This document shows, in pieces, positions 39,177 through 48,915 of a stretch of DNA of 64,000 nt. The DNA comes from Leptospira stimsonii (GTDB taxonomy: Bacteria; Spirochaetota; Leptospiria; Leptospirales; Leptospiraceae): the NCBI RefSeq assembly GCF_003545885.1, contig NZ_QHCT01000001.1:1406001-1470000 (forward strand), read 5' to 3'. The notes under the pieces were generated by a model that worked only from the letters and a program-made list of their open reading frames with translations, had not been told where the DNA came from and did no database searches. The translations under genes and the position numbers were made by a program. Positions within the stretch are counted from its first letter, which is position 1, and each line of letters opens with the position of its first letter.

Positions 39177-40085
39177 TCATTTTTGAAGGAAGTCGACCTG
39201 AGACCGGACCGCTTTTCTCGCTTCCCTCAAAATGTCGAGCATCATAAAGACGTGAAACGCTTCCGGATATTCTTCGTACTGAATTTGAACTCCGTTTTGT
39301 TTACAATTCTCGTAAAACTTGCGATTATCCGCCAAAAATATTTCAGCGGTTCCGATCTGAAGAAGAATCGGAGGAAGCCCTTTTGTGTTTCCGTAAATCG
39401 GAGAAAGAAGAGGGTTTTTCAGATCCTGATCGGGTGCGTATTCCTTTGCGGATTGGATTAGGAATTCTTTCCCCAACATCGGATCGTCATTCGCGGTCAA
39501 AAGAGAATCCGGATTCTCCATACTCAGATCCAACCAAGGAGACATGAGGATCAACCCGTTTGGAAGAGGTTTGTGCAAATCTCTCAATTGATAAGCGACA
39601 GCGACCGCCAAACCTCCGCCGGCGCTATCGCCTAACAAAAACCAACGACCGGAAAGCAAATTTTGATTCTGAAGAATTTCGACGAGACGAACCGTTCCAT
39701 CCAATCCTTTAGGAAATGGAAACTTGGGAGGCATTCCATAATCGACTACAAAGGCCGCCATCGAAGTCTTTTGAATCATTTTGGAAACGTAATTCCACTG
39801 AGTGGCAAAGGGTCCTTTGATATACGCGCCACCGTGGAGATAGATCAAAACTCCGTTAGACGAATTCTTTTTATCCAACCAAAATCCGTTGGCTCCGTCG
39901 ACGCTGATCGATTCTACGGAGTGACGTTCTCTTACTTCCTTTGTTGGGAGTGGAGAATCTTTTCGAATCAGATTCATCACGTTCGTATGTTTGAGAACGA
40001 GCTTTATAACCGGCATCGGATTCCAAATCAGATATCCGATAGCCAAAAGAAGAATCAAAACGGAAAAACTTACGATTCGTTTCAT
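39177..40085 (-). CDS. Alpha/beta hydrolase (HSL/BFAE-type esterase), membrane anchored
   Basis: 302 aa. N-terminal hydrophobic anchor (about residues 4-22). The hormone-sensitive-lipase oxyanion motif HGGAYIKG, the nucleophile elbow GDSAGGG, an Asp region near the C-terminus (about residue 245-265) and the catalytic His in EAFHVFMML follow in order. A carboxylesterase with unknown substrate; exposure on the outside of the inner membrane is likely. It is 20 bp after the SDR gene on the same strand, so the two probably form an operon. Confidence 0.85.
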   Translation of the reverse strand: MKRIVSFSVLILLLAIGYLIWNPMPVIKLVLKHTNVMNLIRKDSPLPTKEVRERHSVESISVDGANGFWLDKKNSSNGVLIYLHGGAYIKGPFATQWNYVSKMIQKTSMAAFVVDYGMPPKFPFPKGLDGTVRLVEILQNQNLLSGRWFLLGDSAGGGLAVAVAYQLRDLHKPLPNGLILMSPWLDLSMENPDSLLTANDDPMLGKEFLIQSAKEYAPDQDLKNPLLSPIYGNTKGLPPILLQIGTAEIFLADNRKFYENCKQNGVQIQYEEYPEAFHVFMMLDILREARKAVRSQVDFLQK

Positions 40086-40106
40086 ATTTACTCTTGAAGA
40101 ATCGTC

Positions 40107-40913
40107 TTAGGTGACTTTTGCGTTTGCGATCGACTTTGCAAAAAATCCAGGAAAAAACTTGTGCAAGAACGTCGCGAAACTTTCACGAAAGCCTGCGATG
40201 ATGATCTCGTTTTTCCCAACTGCGATTGCATCCAAAATTTTTCTCGCACATTCATCCGCAGAGATTCCCTGTTCGATGATGGAATCCATTTTTCCTTGTT
40301 TGGTTCCGTCGCCTTTGAGTGCGTTGTTTGAAATCTGAGTTTTGATAAATCCGGGATAAACCAGAGTGACCTTCACTCCTTCCTTTCCGTTTTCGGCACG
40401 AAGGGCTTCGTAAAAGCCGGTAAGAGCCGCCTTACTCGCGCTATATCCGCTTCGAAGCGGAACTCCGAAGAGCCCGGCAACGCTCGAGATGGAAGAAAGC
40501 ACACCCGATTTTTGTTTCCTCATAATCGGAAGAACCGCGAGCGAAAGCGCGATATTTCCGAAATAATTTACGTCCATGAGCTTCTCATACGTGTCGATCG
40601 TGGTTTCATACGTATAAGAACGTTGGCTGATCCCGCCGTTGTTGATCAGAACGTCGATTCTTCCAAACTGATCGATCACCGTTTTCGGAACATTCTTTAG
40701 TTTTTTATAATCTTCTAAATCTAACGGAAGAACGAGGCTGTTTGCCTTGGTCAGTCCGCATTCCTTTTTGACTCTTTCCAGTTCTTTGAGTCTTCTTGCG
40801 GAGAGAACGATTTTTGCTCCACGTTTCGCCGCTTCCTTGACGAGTTCTTCTCCGATACCGGAAGAAGCGCCCGTGATCCATACTACTTTGTCTTTGTAAA
40901 AAGTTTCGTTCAT
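40107..40913 (-). CDS. Short-chain dehydrogenase/reductase
   Basis: 268 aa starting at ATG 40913 (MNETFYKDKVVWITGASSGIGEE); AAGGGGA is 6 bases upstream, so the longer frame to 41246 is rejected. NAD(P)-binding Rossmann fold: TGASSGIG, the NNGG block in LINNGGISQRSY, and the catalytic Ser-Tyr-Lys in SSVAGLFG...YSASK. The C-terminus has a hydrophobic tail (FHKFFPGFFAKS), as in membrane-associated SDRs. The substrate is not identifiable. In operon with the esterase downstream. Confidence 0.9.
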   Translation of the reverse strand: MNETFYKDKVVWITGASSGIGEELVKEAAKRGAKIVLSARRLKELERVKKECGLTKANSLVLPLDLEDYKKLKNVPKTVIDQFGRIDVLINNGGISQRSYTYETTIDTYEKLMDVNYFGNIALSLAVLPIMRKQKSGVLSSISSVAGLFGVPLRSGYSASKAALTGFYEALRAENGKEGVKVTLVYPGFIKTQISNNALKGDGTKQGKMDSIIEQGISADECARKILDAIAVGKNEIIIAGFRESFATFLHKFFPGFFAKSIANAKVT

Positions 40914-41103
40914 TGAAGTCCCCTTTGATTTAGGATGAAGATTCGATACGTATCTTCGTATTAAAATTTCTTTATAAAAAGCGATTTTTCTAAGGAAAGG
41001 GAATCGATTCAAGGATTCTTCGGATTCGTAACCGAATTTTAGAATGAAAATACGAGGATCCGGTTTTAAAAAAGGAATCCCGTTTGAAAGAGCGCCGAAT
41101 TCT

Positions 41104-41502
41104 TCAATCGGTCTTATCGAGAGTGTGGATCTCGATATCCAATGCTCGCACCGAAAGATGGATTTCCACCAAACAGATGCAAAGCGAAGCCACGAGAAAC
41201 AACAAGGCCAATCCGAAAAGAAACCAAGCAGTCTTTTGAAGATCAAAGGCCAAGACGGTGAGACAAGAAGTGCACGAAAGAAGACTCAGGATTCCAATAC
41301 TCTGCGTATATCGGATCAGAGAAAGACGAAAGCGGAGATTTTGAATTTGAGAAAGAGTATCGGGGTCTCTTTTCTCTTGGAACTTGGCGATCAATTGTCT
41401 TGCCAGATTTGCCAAGCCCAAGAAGCGATTCGTATAAGCGAGCATCAGAAGTGAAATTGCCGGAAACAGAAGACCGGGAGTATTGAATGAAAGAGGGCTC
41501 AT
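41104..41502 (-). CDS. DUF2721-family membrane protein
   Basis: 132 aa from the ATG at 41502 (MSPLSFNTPGLLFPAISLL). A longer frame to 41571 exists and neither start has a strong ribosome site. Three hydrophobic helices: one at the N-terminus and two in the second half, around a charged loop (RQLIAKFQEKRDPDTLSQIQNLRFRLSLIR). This matches small DUF2721 membrane proteins of unknown function. It is divergent from the CarF/TMEM189-type gene 133 bp away, and may share its regulatory region. Confidence 0.65.
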   Translation of the reverse strand: MSPLSFNTPGLLFPAISLLMLAYTNRFLGLANLARQLIAKFQEKRDPDTLSQIQNLRFRLSLIRYTQSIGILSLLSCTSCLTVLAFDLQKTAWFLFGLALLFLVASLCICLVEIHLSVRALDIEIHTLDKTD

Positions 41503-41634
41503 CGTTATTATAGAAGAAGAATGGAACGTCCTCACGTGCTGTAAAGTTTCATTTTTTTTTCGAACTCGCATTTTCGTGCTTAAAAAAATCTCGCCCGAAT
41601 TGACAACGATGATAAGAATATTCCTAGGAATGAT

Positions 41635-42363
41635 ATGAATACAGAATTGAATCAGATTTCAAAACCGGATCTTAGCGTGCATAGAATTTTCGAAATTCTT
41701 GGACTTCTCTCCTTTGTCCTTCTTTCCATCTCACTCGGATATCAGTTGATCCATTTGTTTTCTTTGAAGATCACGGAACATTCTTGGTTGTTCTGGGTTC
41801 TTCCTTTGGTGATTTTGATTTCATGGATCGGAGCCGATTTTATTTCCGGTTTGGTTCATTTTTTAGGTGATAGCATCGGTTCCGAGAAAACACCGATCTT
41901 AGGTCCGGGATTTATATTTCCCTTTCGAGATCATCATGTAGATCCGAAAGGAATTACGAGACACGATTTTGTAGAAACAAACGGAAACAATTGTCTCGTG
42001 TCTCTTCCGATTTTGATTTATTACGTTTTCTTTTGGAAGTCTTCCGGAATCGTAAGTTCTCTGATCGCTTTGTTTTGGTTTTTTCTCCTCTGGGGAATTT
42101 TTGCGACCAACCAGATTCACAAATGGGCGCACCAGGATTCTCCAGCAGGGATCGTAAAAATATTACAAAAATATAAAATGATATTAGGTCCGGAGCATCA
42201 CAAAATCCACCACACCGTTCCTTATGATACGTATTTCTGCATAACGACCGGCTGGCTCAATCCGATTCTAAGATATATTCATTTTTACGAGATTCTAAGA
42301 TGGATTTTGAGAATTCCTCCAGCGGAAACGGTCAGAATGGAAGAATCCACTTCCGGACAATGA
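41635..42363 (+). CDS. CarF/TMEM189-family membrane desaturase (plasmanylethanolamine desaturase type)
   Basis: 242 aa with several membrane helices. The His-rich signature of the Kua/TMEM189/CarF family is complete: [42 protein letters not shown] and [18 protein letters not shown]. The catalytic histidines are those proposed for the diiron desaturase that makes the vinyl-ether bond of plasmalogens from plasmanyl lipids. The substrate in Leptospira is inference. The C-terminal end overlaps the convergent UbiA-like gene by 32 bp. Confidence 0.88.
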   Translation: MNTELNQISKPDLSVHRIFEILGLLSFVLLSISLGYQLIHLFSLKITEHSWLFWVLPLVILISWIGADFISGLVHFLGDSIGSEKTPILGPGFIFPFRDHHVDPKGITRHDFVETNGNNCLVSLPILIYYVFFWKSSGIVSSLIALFWFFLLWGIFATNQIHKWAHQDSPAGIVKILQKYKMILGPEHHKIHHTVPYDTYFCITTGWLNPILRYIHFYEILRWILRIPPAETVRMEESTSGQ

Positions 42364-43219
42364 CAGGAAGAATAGAGAGAATGAAAAAGCCCTCTCCCAG
42401 AATTCTATAGAATTGATTTTTTTGAAAAGAGTCCTCTCGATAAACGATCCATGCGGGGATCAGATATCCAAAAGTATAATATAAGAATTCTGGAATGAAC
42501 TTCGGTTGTTTTTCGATCCAAAAAAAGTTCAAAGCCAAACCTAAGAATGCAAGAAAAAATACGCACGTTTTTAGCGCACTAGGGGAAATTTGTCTAAGGA
42601 TGGAGACGACGTTTTCTTTTCGATCGAGTTCTCGTTCCATATAAGAATTCATAAAGGAATTGGAAAGAGCCGCGAGAAAAAATAAAAGACAAGGAAATCC
42701 GATCTCGGTTTTCGTTTTTGAAGTCAGAAGAACGGGTCCGAACCAAACTCCCGCAGTGTAAAGAATCGATACGGAACATTCCTTCCAAAAAAAGTCCAGT
42801 TGAAGATAGGAAAAAAGAACGTGAAAAGCGACGAAAATTCCAAGAATCATTCCGGCGGCGACGATCCATTCCCGTAAAAATAAGATCGAAAAGATAAAAC
42901 AAAGAAACGATAAAATTCCGGTCAAAACACTTAAGAATATCAAGTTATCGTAATGAAATCTGTGTCGTGCATTGACGCTTTTTTTGCCGAGTTTCCAGCC
43001 GTCAACGAGGTGATCTACGGTATAAATGACCCAAACCGCCATTGGAAGAAGAAACCAGAACGACACCCGCATCTTCGTTTCTAAGATCGTGGACGCAAAG
43101 AGTGCACAAGCAGTCGCTCCCAGAACGATATCGACGCTCAAAACGTTCCAGTAGAAGAGCGTCCTTTTGAAAATCCTATGAAACAGATCCATTCCTTGTT
43201 TTAAAGATAGGGAATTCAC
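42332..43219 (-). CDS. UbiA-like polytopic membrane protein
   Basis: 295 aa with about eight hydrophobic segments. [13 protein letters not shown] followed by [10 protein letters not shown] (about residues 65-90) resembles the first Asp-rich motif of UbiA-type prenyltransferases. A second motif, [14 protein letters not shown], sits near residue 190. The family call is tentative because the canonical NDxxDxxxD is not exact. It is convergent with the CarF-type gene and overlaps its end. A lipid or prenyl-chain transfer role is inferred from fold only. Confidence 0.6.
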   Translation of the reverse strand: MNSLSLKQGMDLFHRIFKRTLFYWNVLSVDIVLGATACALFASTILETKMRVSFWFLLPMAVWVIYTVDHLVDGWKLGKKSVNARHRFHYDNLIFLSVLTGILSFLCFIFSILFLREWIVAAGMILGIFVAFHVLFSYLQLDFFWKECSVSILYTAGVWFGPVLLTSKTKTEIGFPCLLFFLAALSNSFMNSYMERELDRKENVVSILRQISPSALKTCVFFLAFLGLALNFFWIEKQPKFIPEFLYYTFGYLIPAWIVYREDSFQKNQFYRILGEGFFILSILPVIVRKWILPF

Positions 43220-43351
43220 CGCAATTTTACTCTGATAATTACTCGATTCGTTTCAAGAAGAATTCGGAACGAGTTCCTTTCGTTATCCGAACGATGCCGC
43301 GAAAATTCAAAGGAAGGAACGGCGCACCGAGAAGGAGAAAAGAACGCTTGA

Positions 43352-44398
43352 TTAGGTTCCTTTTTTTAGTTGGAACCGGAGTTCGATTCCTTCTTTTTGA
43401 AATCGCGAATGGATTCGTTTGATATATTCGTGCCTGATGGCAAACTGATCCGTAAATTCCAAAGAAGGAAGGGTGACTCGAAAATCAACCGAGTTCTCAC
43501 CAAATCGTTGATAGCTGAAAGAAACCTCTTTTTCTTCTCCGGTTTTGTAGAATTGTTTTAAAACGTCCTTAGCGATTTCGATCGAGATCGATTCTACCTT
43601 CTCCAAATCGCTCTGAAACGAAACGCCCGATTCGATTGTAATCGATAATTCCTTGCTGGGAAGGTCGAAGTTCGTAAACACGGAAGAAGCCATCACCGAA
43701 TTGGGAACCACGATCGTGCTGTTGTTAAATCTTCGAATCGTAGTGGATCGCCAAGTGATATCCTGCACGTAACCTTCCAAACCGTCCCCTTGTAATCGGA
43801 CCTAATCACCCTTCTTGAGTTGTTTTCCCATGAGTATGCTCAAACCGGAAAATAGATTGGATAAGGTCGGTTGTAAACCTAACGCGACCGCGAGACCTCC
43901 TACTCCGAGCGCTCCTAAAATCGGCGCGACCGAAATTCCAAGCGATTGAAGAATCAGTAGAACTCCAATGGCGAATAACGTGATTCGGATCACGTTGCTG
44001 ATGATGGAAGCGGAGGAAAGAAGTCCTTCGGTCATTTCCGAATAGGTCTCGAACACGGCAGAGAATAAACGAACCAAGGAAAAGGTAAGTAGAATGATTG
44101 AGATAATCTTAAAGGATAAAAAGACGAATTCTTCCGTGTTGGAAGACAGTTTTAGAAAGCGTAGAAAAAGATAAGACGCGAGTAGAAAAAAGAGAAGCCT
44201 TATGATTCTTCTTCCTGCCTTATAGAGCGGATGTGAATTCTGGATTCTATTCTGAAAGAGAATCCCCGAAAGCCTCGGAATAATTCTATCCCCGAATAGG
44301 TAACCTAAAAATAAGACGAAGATAAAAACGCCCGCGGAAGTTCCTAATTCCAAAAAGAATTCTTTTGAAAACCAGGGTTGTAAGACATTCCAATCCAT
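43352..44398 (-). pseudogene. MscS-family mechanosensitive channel interrupted by an in-frame TAG
   Basis: The conceptual full product has 348 codons. Part one, 198 codons (44398-43805), has several membrane helices and the pore-lining [28 protein letters not shown], typical of MscS TM3. It then reads GKQLKKGD and a TAG at 43804-43802. The same frame continues uninterrupted for 150 codons (43801-43352) as [22 protein letters not shown], the MscS beta-domain with the PNS motif and a C-terminal alpha/beta domain. Only one codon is wrong. Either a recent nonsense mutation, a sequencing error or readthrough explains it. Confidence 0.85.
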
Positions 44399-44503
44399 AG
44401 GATCAGTTTTTAAGGAAATCTACCGTATGCAAGACCAAATCCGTTTATTGGAGTTCGGTGTAACATTTTAAATCGAATTCCGAATTTTCAAGACGAGGCT
44501 AAG

Positions 44504-44938
44504 ATGAAAAAAATTCTATCGATTCTAATCGTCCTTTTCGGTTTTTCAATAGGTGCGTCTCCGATCAACAAGACGTTTTGGAAAGATTTGGCGATCAACG
44601 GTTACGATCCTGTGGCTTACTTTACATTAGGAAAACCGATTGAAGGCAGGAAAGAATTCCAATATCGTTGGATGGATGCCGATTGGAGATTCTCCTCCGC
44701 TGAGAATTTAAAATTATTCAAAGAACATCCAGATCAATATGCGCCGCAATTCGGCGGTTACTGCGCTTACGGAGTCGCATTCGGTGAAAAGGTCTCTATC
44801 GATCCGAAACAATGGAAGATTGTAGATGGAAAACTTTATCTCAACTATGATCACGACGTACAGGTATTATGGGAAAAGGATATTCCGGGTTGGATCCAAA
44901 AAGCGAGAAAGGAATGGGAGTCGGTTCGAAAAAAATAA
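44504..44938 (+). CDS. Exported YHS-domain protein
   Basis: 144 aa with an N-terminal signal peptide (MKKILSILIVLFGFSIGAS). The body is a YHS-like domain: INGYDPVAYFTLGKPIEGRKEF, WRFSSAENLKLFKEHPDQYAPQFGGYCAYGVAFGEK. Such periplasmic proteins are found widely in bacteria without a settled function; the YHS fold often binds metal. Monocistronic; a ribosome site (GAGG) is visible before the ATG. Confidence 0.85.
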   Translation: MKKILSILIVLFGFSIGASPINKTFWKDLAINGYDPVAYFTLGKPIEGRKEFQYRWMDADWRFSSAENLKLFKEHPDQYAPQFGGYCAYGVAFGEKVSIDPKQWKIVDGKLYLNYDHDVQVLWEKDIPGWIQKARKEWESVRKK

Positions 44939-45090
44939 TAGAAACCTACTTCGAACTTTGACTTTGGTGTGTCGATTTTCGGTCAAAAAGAGATTCGATA
45001 ACTATGTCTTCTCCGCGAAATCGCGATTTTAGGATGACAGGATAAAAAACATCTCCAATCTACTCCAGAATTAAGGAGAACAGGGAAGGG

Positions 45091-47325
45091 ATGTCCAGAC
45101 TGCTTGATCGTTTCACAAAAAAGTCGAATAAAAGAATTCTCTGGGAAGAACTTCCGAACCTGCACTCGGATTCGGAAGACCCGGATTTATTAATCCGAAG
45201 TCTGATTTCGGAAAAACTCGCTCTCGGAATTCGTGAGATCGTTTTTTGTCTTCCTTCGAGGGAAGCCGAACGTCTCAAAAAGTCGCACGACTTTCCTAAA
45301 CTCGTTAGAGATCTAAAACACGGCGGTTTTACAATCTCTTCCGGTGATAGCGACAAAATTCTTTCCGGAATCGGAGAATCGTCCGAGAAGTTTTTCAATT
45401 TTTTAAAAAACCGACCTCAACCGTCCGCGTGTTTGGTTTGGACGGGACACGGACTTGCAAAAGATTTAGAATTAAAATATCATGATTTTCTAAAACATCC
45501 CCACGCGGTTCATTCTTATAATCGGGAAGCGGAACCGTTTCGTCCTTCCCGGTTTACGATCCGTGTGAAGTTGCTTTCGATCGTTTCAGCGATCATCATG
45601 ATCAGTATGAGTCTTATGATTACGATGGCTACATACTTCTTCCGGAAATACAGCGAAATTCTTATCCAGGAATATAACCTTTCCCTCGCGAGATTGACCG
45701 GACTTCAACTTAGCGGAAGGCTGAAAGAAGCGACCTTGAAGATCCAAGACTTTCGTCCTATCGAATCCGAAAAATTCTTCCGTGCGAACGGAAACGCAGT
45801 CGCCTATGTTCGTTTTAAATTAAAACCCGGTGAATCCGTTCGAGAAATCAGCTCCCTTTTTTGGAATCTGAAATTCTTAAAAAATAATTCCGTCACCGGA
45901 GTCCCCGATCCAGAAGCGCTGAAAGCATCCTTGGAAAAGGCGTCTTCTCGACTTTCCGGAACATTAGAAGTTTTGAATGTTTCTTCCGAGTTCGGTTTTC
46001 CCGCCGTTGCGGTTCTTTTGCCCGTCTCCAATGGGACAGAAATTTCGGGTTTGGTCTTTTCTGCGACGGAGTTTTTGGATTCTTTTCTCGCGGTTCGTCA
46101 AACCGATTTTTTCCAGATGCTCGTCGTGGATTCTTCCGGTAATTTGATCGCTCACTCGAACGATAAGGAGGCGATCTCCAATAAGGATTATAAAAAATAT
46201 CCCCTTGTGGAAACCATGCTTCGAAGTCCGTCCGATAACGGTTCACAGCGCTTCGACTTTGAAGAAAGGGAAGTGTTGGGCTCCTATCAACAGTTGGAAG
46301 TAGGAGGCCTTGGTGTCATTTCCACGTTAGACGCCGATCTCGCGTTCGAGGCTGTATATAAGATCAGAAGACAAAATCTTCTGATCATGATTTCCGTTTT
46401 ATCGGTTGCGTTCTTTGTCGTTTTTGTATTTTCGCGATCGCTTACGATTCCGATCATACAACTGTTGCAGGCGACTCGCAAGGTAGAACAGGGAAACTAT
46501 GCGGTCGACATTCGACCTACGACCCACGACGAAGTCGGCGTTCTTACAAACTCATTCTTGCGAATGGCGAGAGGTCTCGAAGAAAGGGAGAAGATCAAAG
46601 ATACGTTCGGTAAGTTCGTCAACAAGGAGATCGCAGAAAGAGCGTTGTCGTCCGATCTGAAATTGGGCGGAGAGAATCGGGAAGTCACGGTTTTCTTTTC
46701 AGATCTTCGCAATTTCACCGGGATGTCCGAAAAGATGAAACCGGAAGAAGTCGTGGAATTCTTGAATCAATATTTCACTGAGATGGTGGAATGTATTTAC
46801 CTCACACAAGGAATCGTGGATAAGTTTATCGGCGACGCGGTTATGGCCCATTGGGGCGCGCTCGTTCACGACGGAAACGAACCTAAGAATGCTATCAACG
46901 CGGCCTTACTAATGCGAAGAGCTTTGATCGAGTTCAATCGGCAAGGACAAGAGATCGGACGTCCGTTTACGAGATTCGGTTGCGGAATCAATTCTGGTCC
47001 TGTGATCGTCGGTCAGATCGGTTCCGAAAAAAAATTAGAGTTCACCGTGATCGGAGATACGGTCAATCTCGCTTCCAGGATCGAATACTTAAACAAGGAA
47101 TTCGGAACGGACATCTTGATTTCCGAAAGCACTTATCTTCAAGCAAAGGATTATTTTCAATTCGTGGAACTTCCTCCCGTTTGGATAAGAGGAAAGGAAA
47201 AACCGCAGAGCATTTACGCCGTATTAGGTTGGAAAGACGATCAGGATTGTCCTAAATCCTTGGAAGAATTGCGCACGTTATGCGGCATTCCGGACCCAGA
47301 ATCACCTTCCCGGTCTTTAGCATGA
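45091..47325 (+). CDS. Membrane adenylate cyclase (class III) with HAMP domain
   Basis: 744 aa. An unusual soluble N-terminal region (about 1-155) precedes TM1 (about 158-183), a periplasmic sensor domain, TM2 (about 428-450) and a HAMP linker. The C-terminal class III cyclase domain (about 530-710) contains EVTVFFSDLRNFTGMS (metal Asp), FIGDAVMAHWG (second metal Asp), GINSGPVIVGQIGSEKKLEFTVIG with the Lys/Asp adenine-specifying pair, and GDTVNLASR (Asn/Arg transition-state residues). It should make cAMP. The stop overlaps the next gene's ATG (ATGA), showing coupling to the FecR gene. Confidence 0.93.
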   Translation: MSRLLDRFTKKSNKRILWEELPNLHSDSEDPDLLIRSLISEKLALGIREIVFCLPSREAERLKKSHDFPKLVRDLKHGGFTISSGDSDKILSGIGESSEKFFNFLKNRPQPSACLVWTGHGLAKDLELKYHDFLKHPHAVHSYNREAEPFRPSRFTIRVKLLSIVSAIIMISMSLMITMATYFFRKYSEILIQEYNLSLARLTGLQLSGRLKEATLKIQDFRPIESEKFFRANGNAVAYVRFKLKPGESVREISSLFWNLKFLKNNSVTGVPDPEALKASLEKASSRLSGTLEVLNVSSEFGFPAVAVLLPVSNGTEISGLVFSATEFLDSFLAVRQTDFFQMLVVDSSGNLIAHSNDKEAISNKDYKKYPLVETMLRSPSDNGSQRFDFEEREVLGSYQQLEVGGLGVISTLDADLAFEAVYKIRRQNLLIMISVLSVAFFVVFVFSRSLTIPIIQLLQATRKVEQGNYAVDIRPTTHDEVGVLTNSFLRMARGLEEREKIKDTFGKFVNKEIAERALSSDLKLGGENREVTVFFSDLRNFTGMSEKMKPEEVVEFLNQYFTEMVECIYLTQGIVDKFIGDAVMAHWGALVHDGNEPKNAINAALLMRRALIEFNRQGQEIGRPFTRFGCGINSGPVIVGQIGSEKKLEFTVIGDTVNLASRIEYLNKEFGTDILISESTYLQAKDYFQFVELPPVWIRGKEKPQSIYAVLGWKDDQDCPKSLEELRTLCGIPDPESPSRSLA

Positions 47326-48911
47326 AACTTTACTCCAAATTCAGAAAGGAAATCCAAGTAGGAGCGTTGTCTCTATTCGTATTTTCGATTTCCCTTTTTC
47401 TTTTTTGGAAGGAAGATACGGCGGATTTCGGAGAAGGGAGAAAGGAAACCGTCGGAAATATCACGTTTAAATATAGAACCGCTCAGAGAAAATTTTCGGA
47501 TCGGATGATTTGGCAGGATGTGGAGCAGAATTTTCCGATCTTTAACCACGATTCGGTGAGAACCGATGAGTTATCGGAAGCGGTGATCACTCTTTCATCC
47601 GGAACAAAATTCGAACTTGATCCGAGATCGATGATCGTGATCAACTTAAAAGAGGATGAGGAACTATTGGAACTGGAGGAAGGTTCCGTTCGAGTTCAAT
47701 CCGAAAAACCGGTGACCCTAACATCCGGAAAAACAACTTTGAAATCGGAAAACCAATCCGCTCTGTTTCGCCTAACGCGAGGAGAAAGCGGCGAAGAGAA
47801 CGTCGTAGAATCCACAAAAGGGAGTTTGCGATGGATCGGTTCGAACAAGGAAAGTGTCGTTCTCAAAGAAGGAGAAAAAGCGAAGTTTGTAAACGAATCT
47901 TTCGCTCAGTTTCGGGAAGAATGGGAGCTTTTAGAACCGCAGGACAATCATCGAATTTTTCCCGATTCGGGAGAGGCGAAAATCTCCTTTCGTTGGAATT
48001 CGAACGGCGCGGCATCCGGATTTTTAGAAATTTCTTTGAATCGAAATTTTTCCCCGCTGATTCTTAAAAAAGAAATCAAAGGGGAATCGGCGGATACGAA
48101 TCTTCCTGAAGGTATTTATTATTGGAGAATATTGTCTTCCGATCGAAAGAAAAATTCCGAGACCAGAAAATTTAGAGTTCTTCCGAATCCCCCCGTGACT
48201 CTTCTCTTCCCATTAAAAAATACTTTGCTAGAAGGAAGTTCTCTTCAATCCTTTCGATGGAAACCTTCCCGTTTAGCCACGGGATACATTCTTGAAATTT
48301 CGGAATCCGTCGATTTCAAAAAGGGTCTGCGGCAATTGACCGTGTTTAAAACTTCGATTTCGATTCCACTTTCCGCAGGGAAATATCACTGGAGGGTAAA
48401 GTCGTTTTCGAATTTGCCGGGAACGGAATCGATTTCGGAAACAAGATCCTTTCAGGTGGAGAAAAACGAATCCGTTCCGCAAGAACTGCTTTCCGCGGAA
48501 ACAAATCCTGAAACAAAAACGGTTCCGAAAGAAGAATCGAAAGAAAAAGAAAATCAGCTTCCAAAGGAAGTGTCCAGTCTCCCGGTTTTGGTTTTTCCAA
48601 TCAAAGGCAGAGTGGTCGATATGACAGGGCAAAATTCAATTGTATTCCGATGGAAACACGGAACCACTTCTCGAGATCAAAAATGGAGTCTAACCCTGTA
48701 CGGAACAAAGGGAGAATCGATTCTAAAACGAAGCGTAAGCGGAGAATCATTTCGTCTGACGGACCTCAGCGTTTTGGATGTGGGAAAATTCTCTTGGTCC
48801 TTGTCACAGGATGGAAACGATTCCAGCCAAGTTCGATCGGAATTTAGGATCGAGTTGAGAGAAGACTTAGCGGCTCCGGAAGCGAAGGCCAGCGGAAAAA
48901 AAGGAGAATAA
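47322..48911 (+). CDS. FecR-domain protein with FN3-like repeats
   Basis: 529 aa from the ATG at 47322, which overlaps the adenylate-cyclase stop by 4 bp; an upstream ATG at 47280 is inside that gene. Single N-terminal membrane helix, then a FecR/LysM-associated-like domain (EAVITLSSGTKFELDPRSMIV...LEEGSVRV, about residues 75-165). After it come at least three FN3-like repeats with YYWRIL, YHWRVK and FSWSL core strands. A periplasmic sensing or scaffold role is inferred. A Ser/Glu/Lys linker separates the last repeats. Confidence 0.8.
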   Translation: MKLYSKFRKEIQVGALSLFVFSISLFLFWKEDTADFGEGRKETVGNITFKYRTAQRKFSDRMIWQDVEQNFPIFNHDSVRTDELSEAVITLSSGTKFELDPRSMIVINLKEDEELLELEEGSVRVQSEKPVTLTSGKTTLKSENQSALFRLTRGESGEENVVESTKGSLRWIGSNKESVVLKEGEKAKFVNESFAQFREEWELLEPQDNHRIFPDSGEAKISFRWNSNGAASGFLEISLNRNFSPLILKKEIKGESADTNLPEGIYYWRILSSDRKKNSETRKFRVLPNPPVTLLFPLKNTLLEGSSLQSFRWKPSRLATGYILEISESVDFKKGLRQLTVFKTSISIPLSAGKYHWRVKSFSNLPGTESISETRSFQVEKNESVPQELLSAETNPETKTVPKEESKEKENQLPKEVSSLPVLVFPIKGRVVDMTGQNSIVFRWKHGTTSRDQKWSLTLYGTKGESILKRSVSGESFRLTDLSVLDVGKFSWSLSQDGNDSSQVRSEFRIELREDLAAPEAKASGKKGE

Positions 48912-48915
48912 ACGT

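Noticed and set aside
43352..43780. C-terminal MscS segment as an independent TTG-initiated gene
   Set aside because: It is the same frame as the upstream 198-codon part and begins in the middle of a conserved domain.
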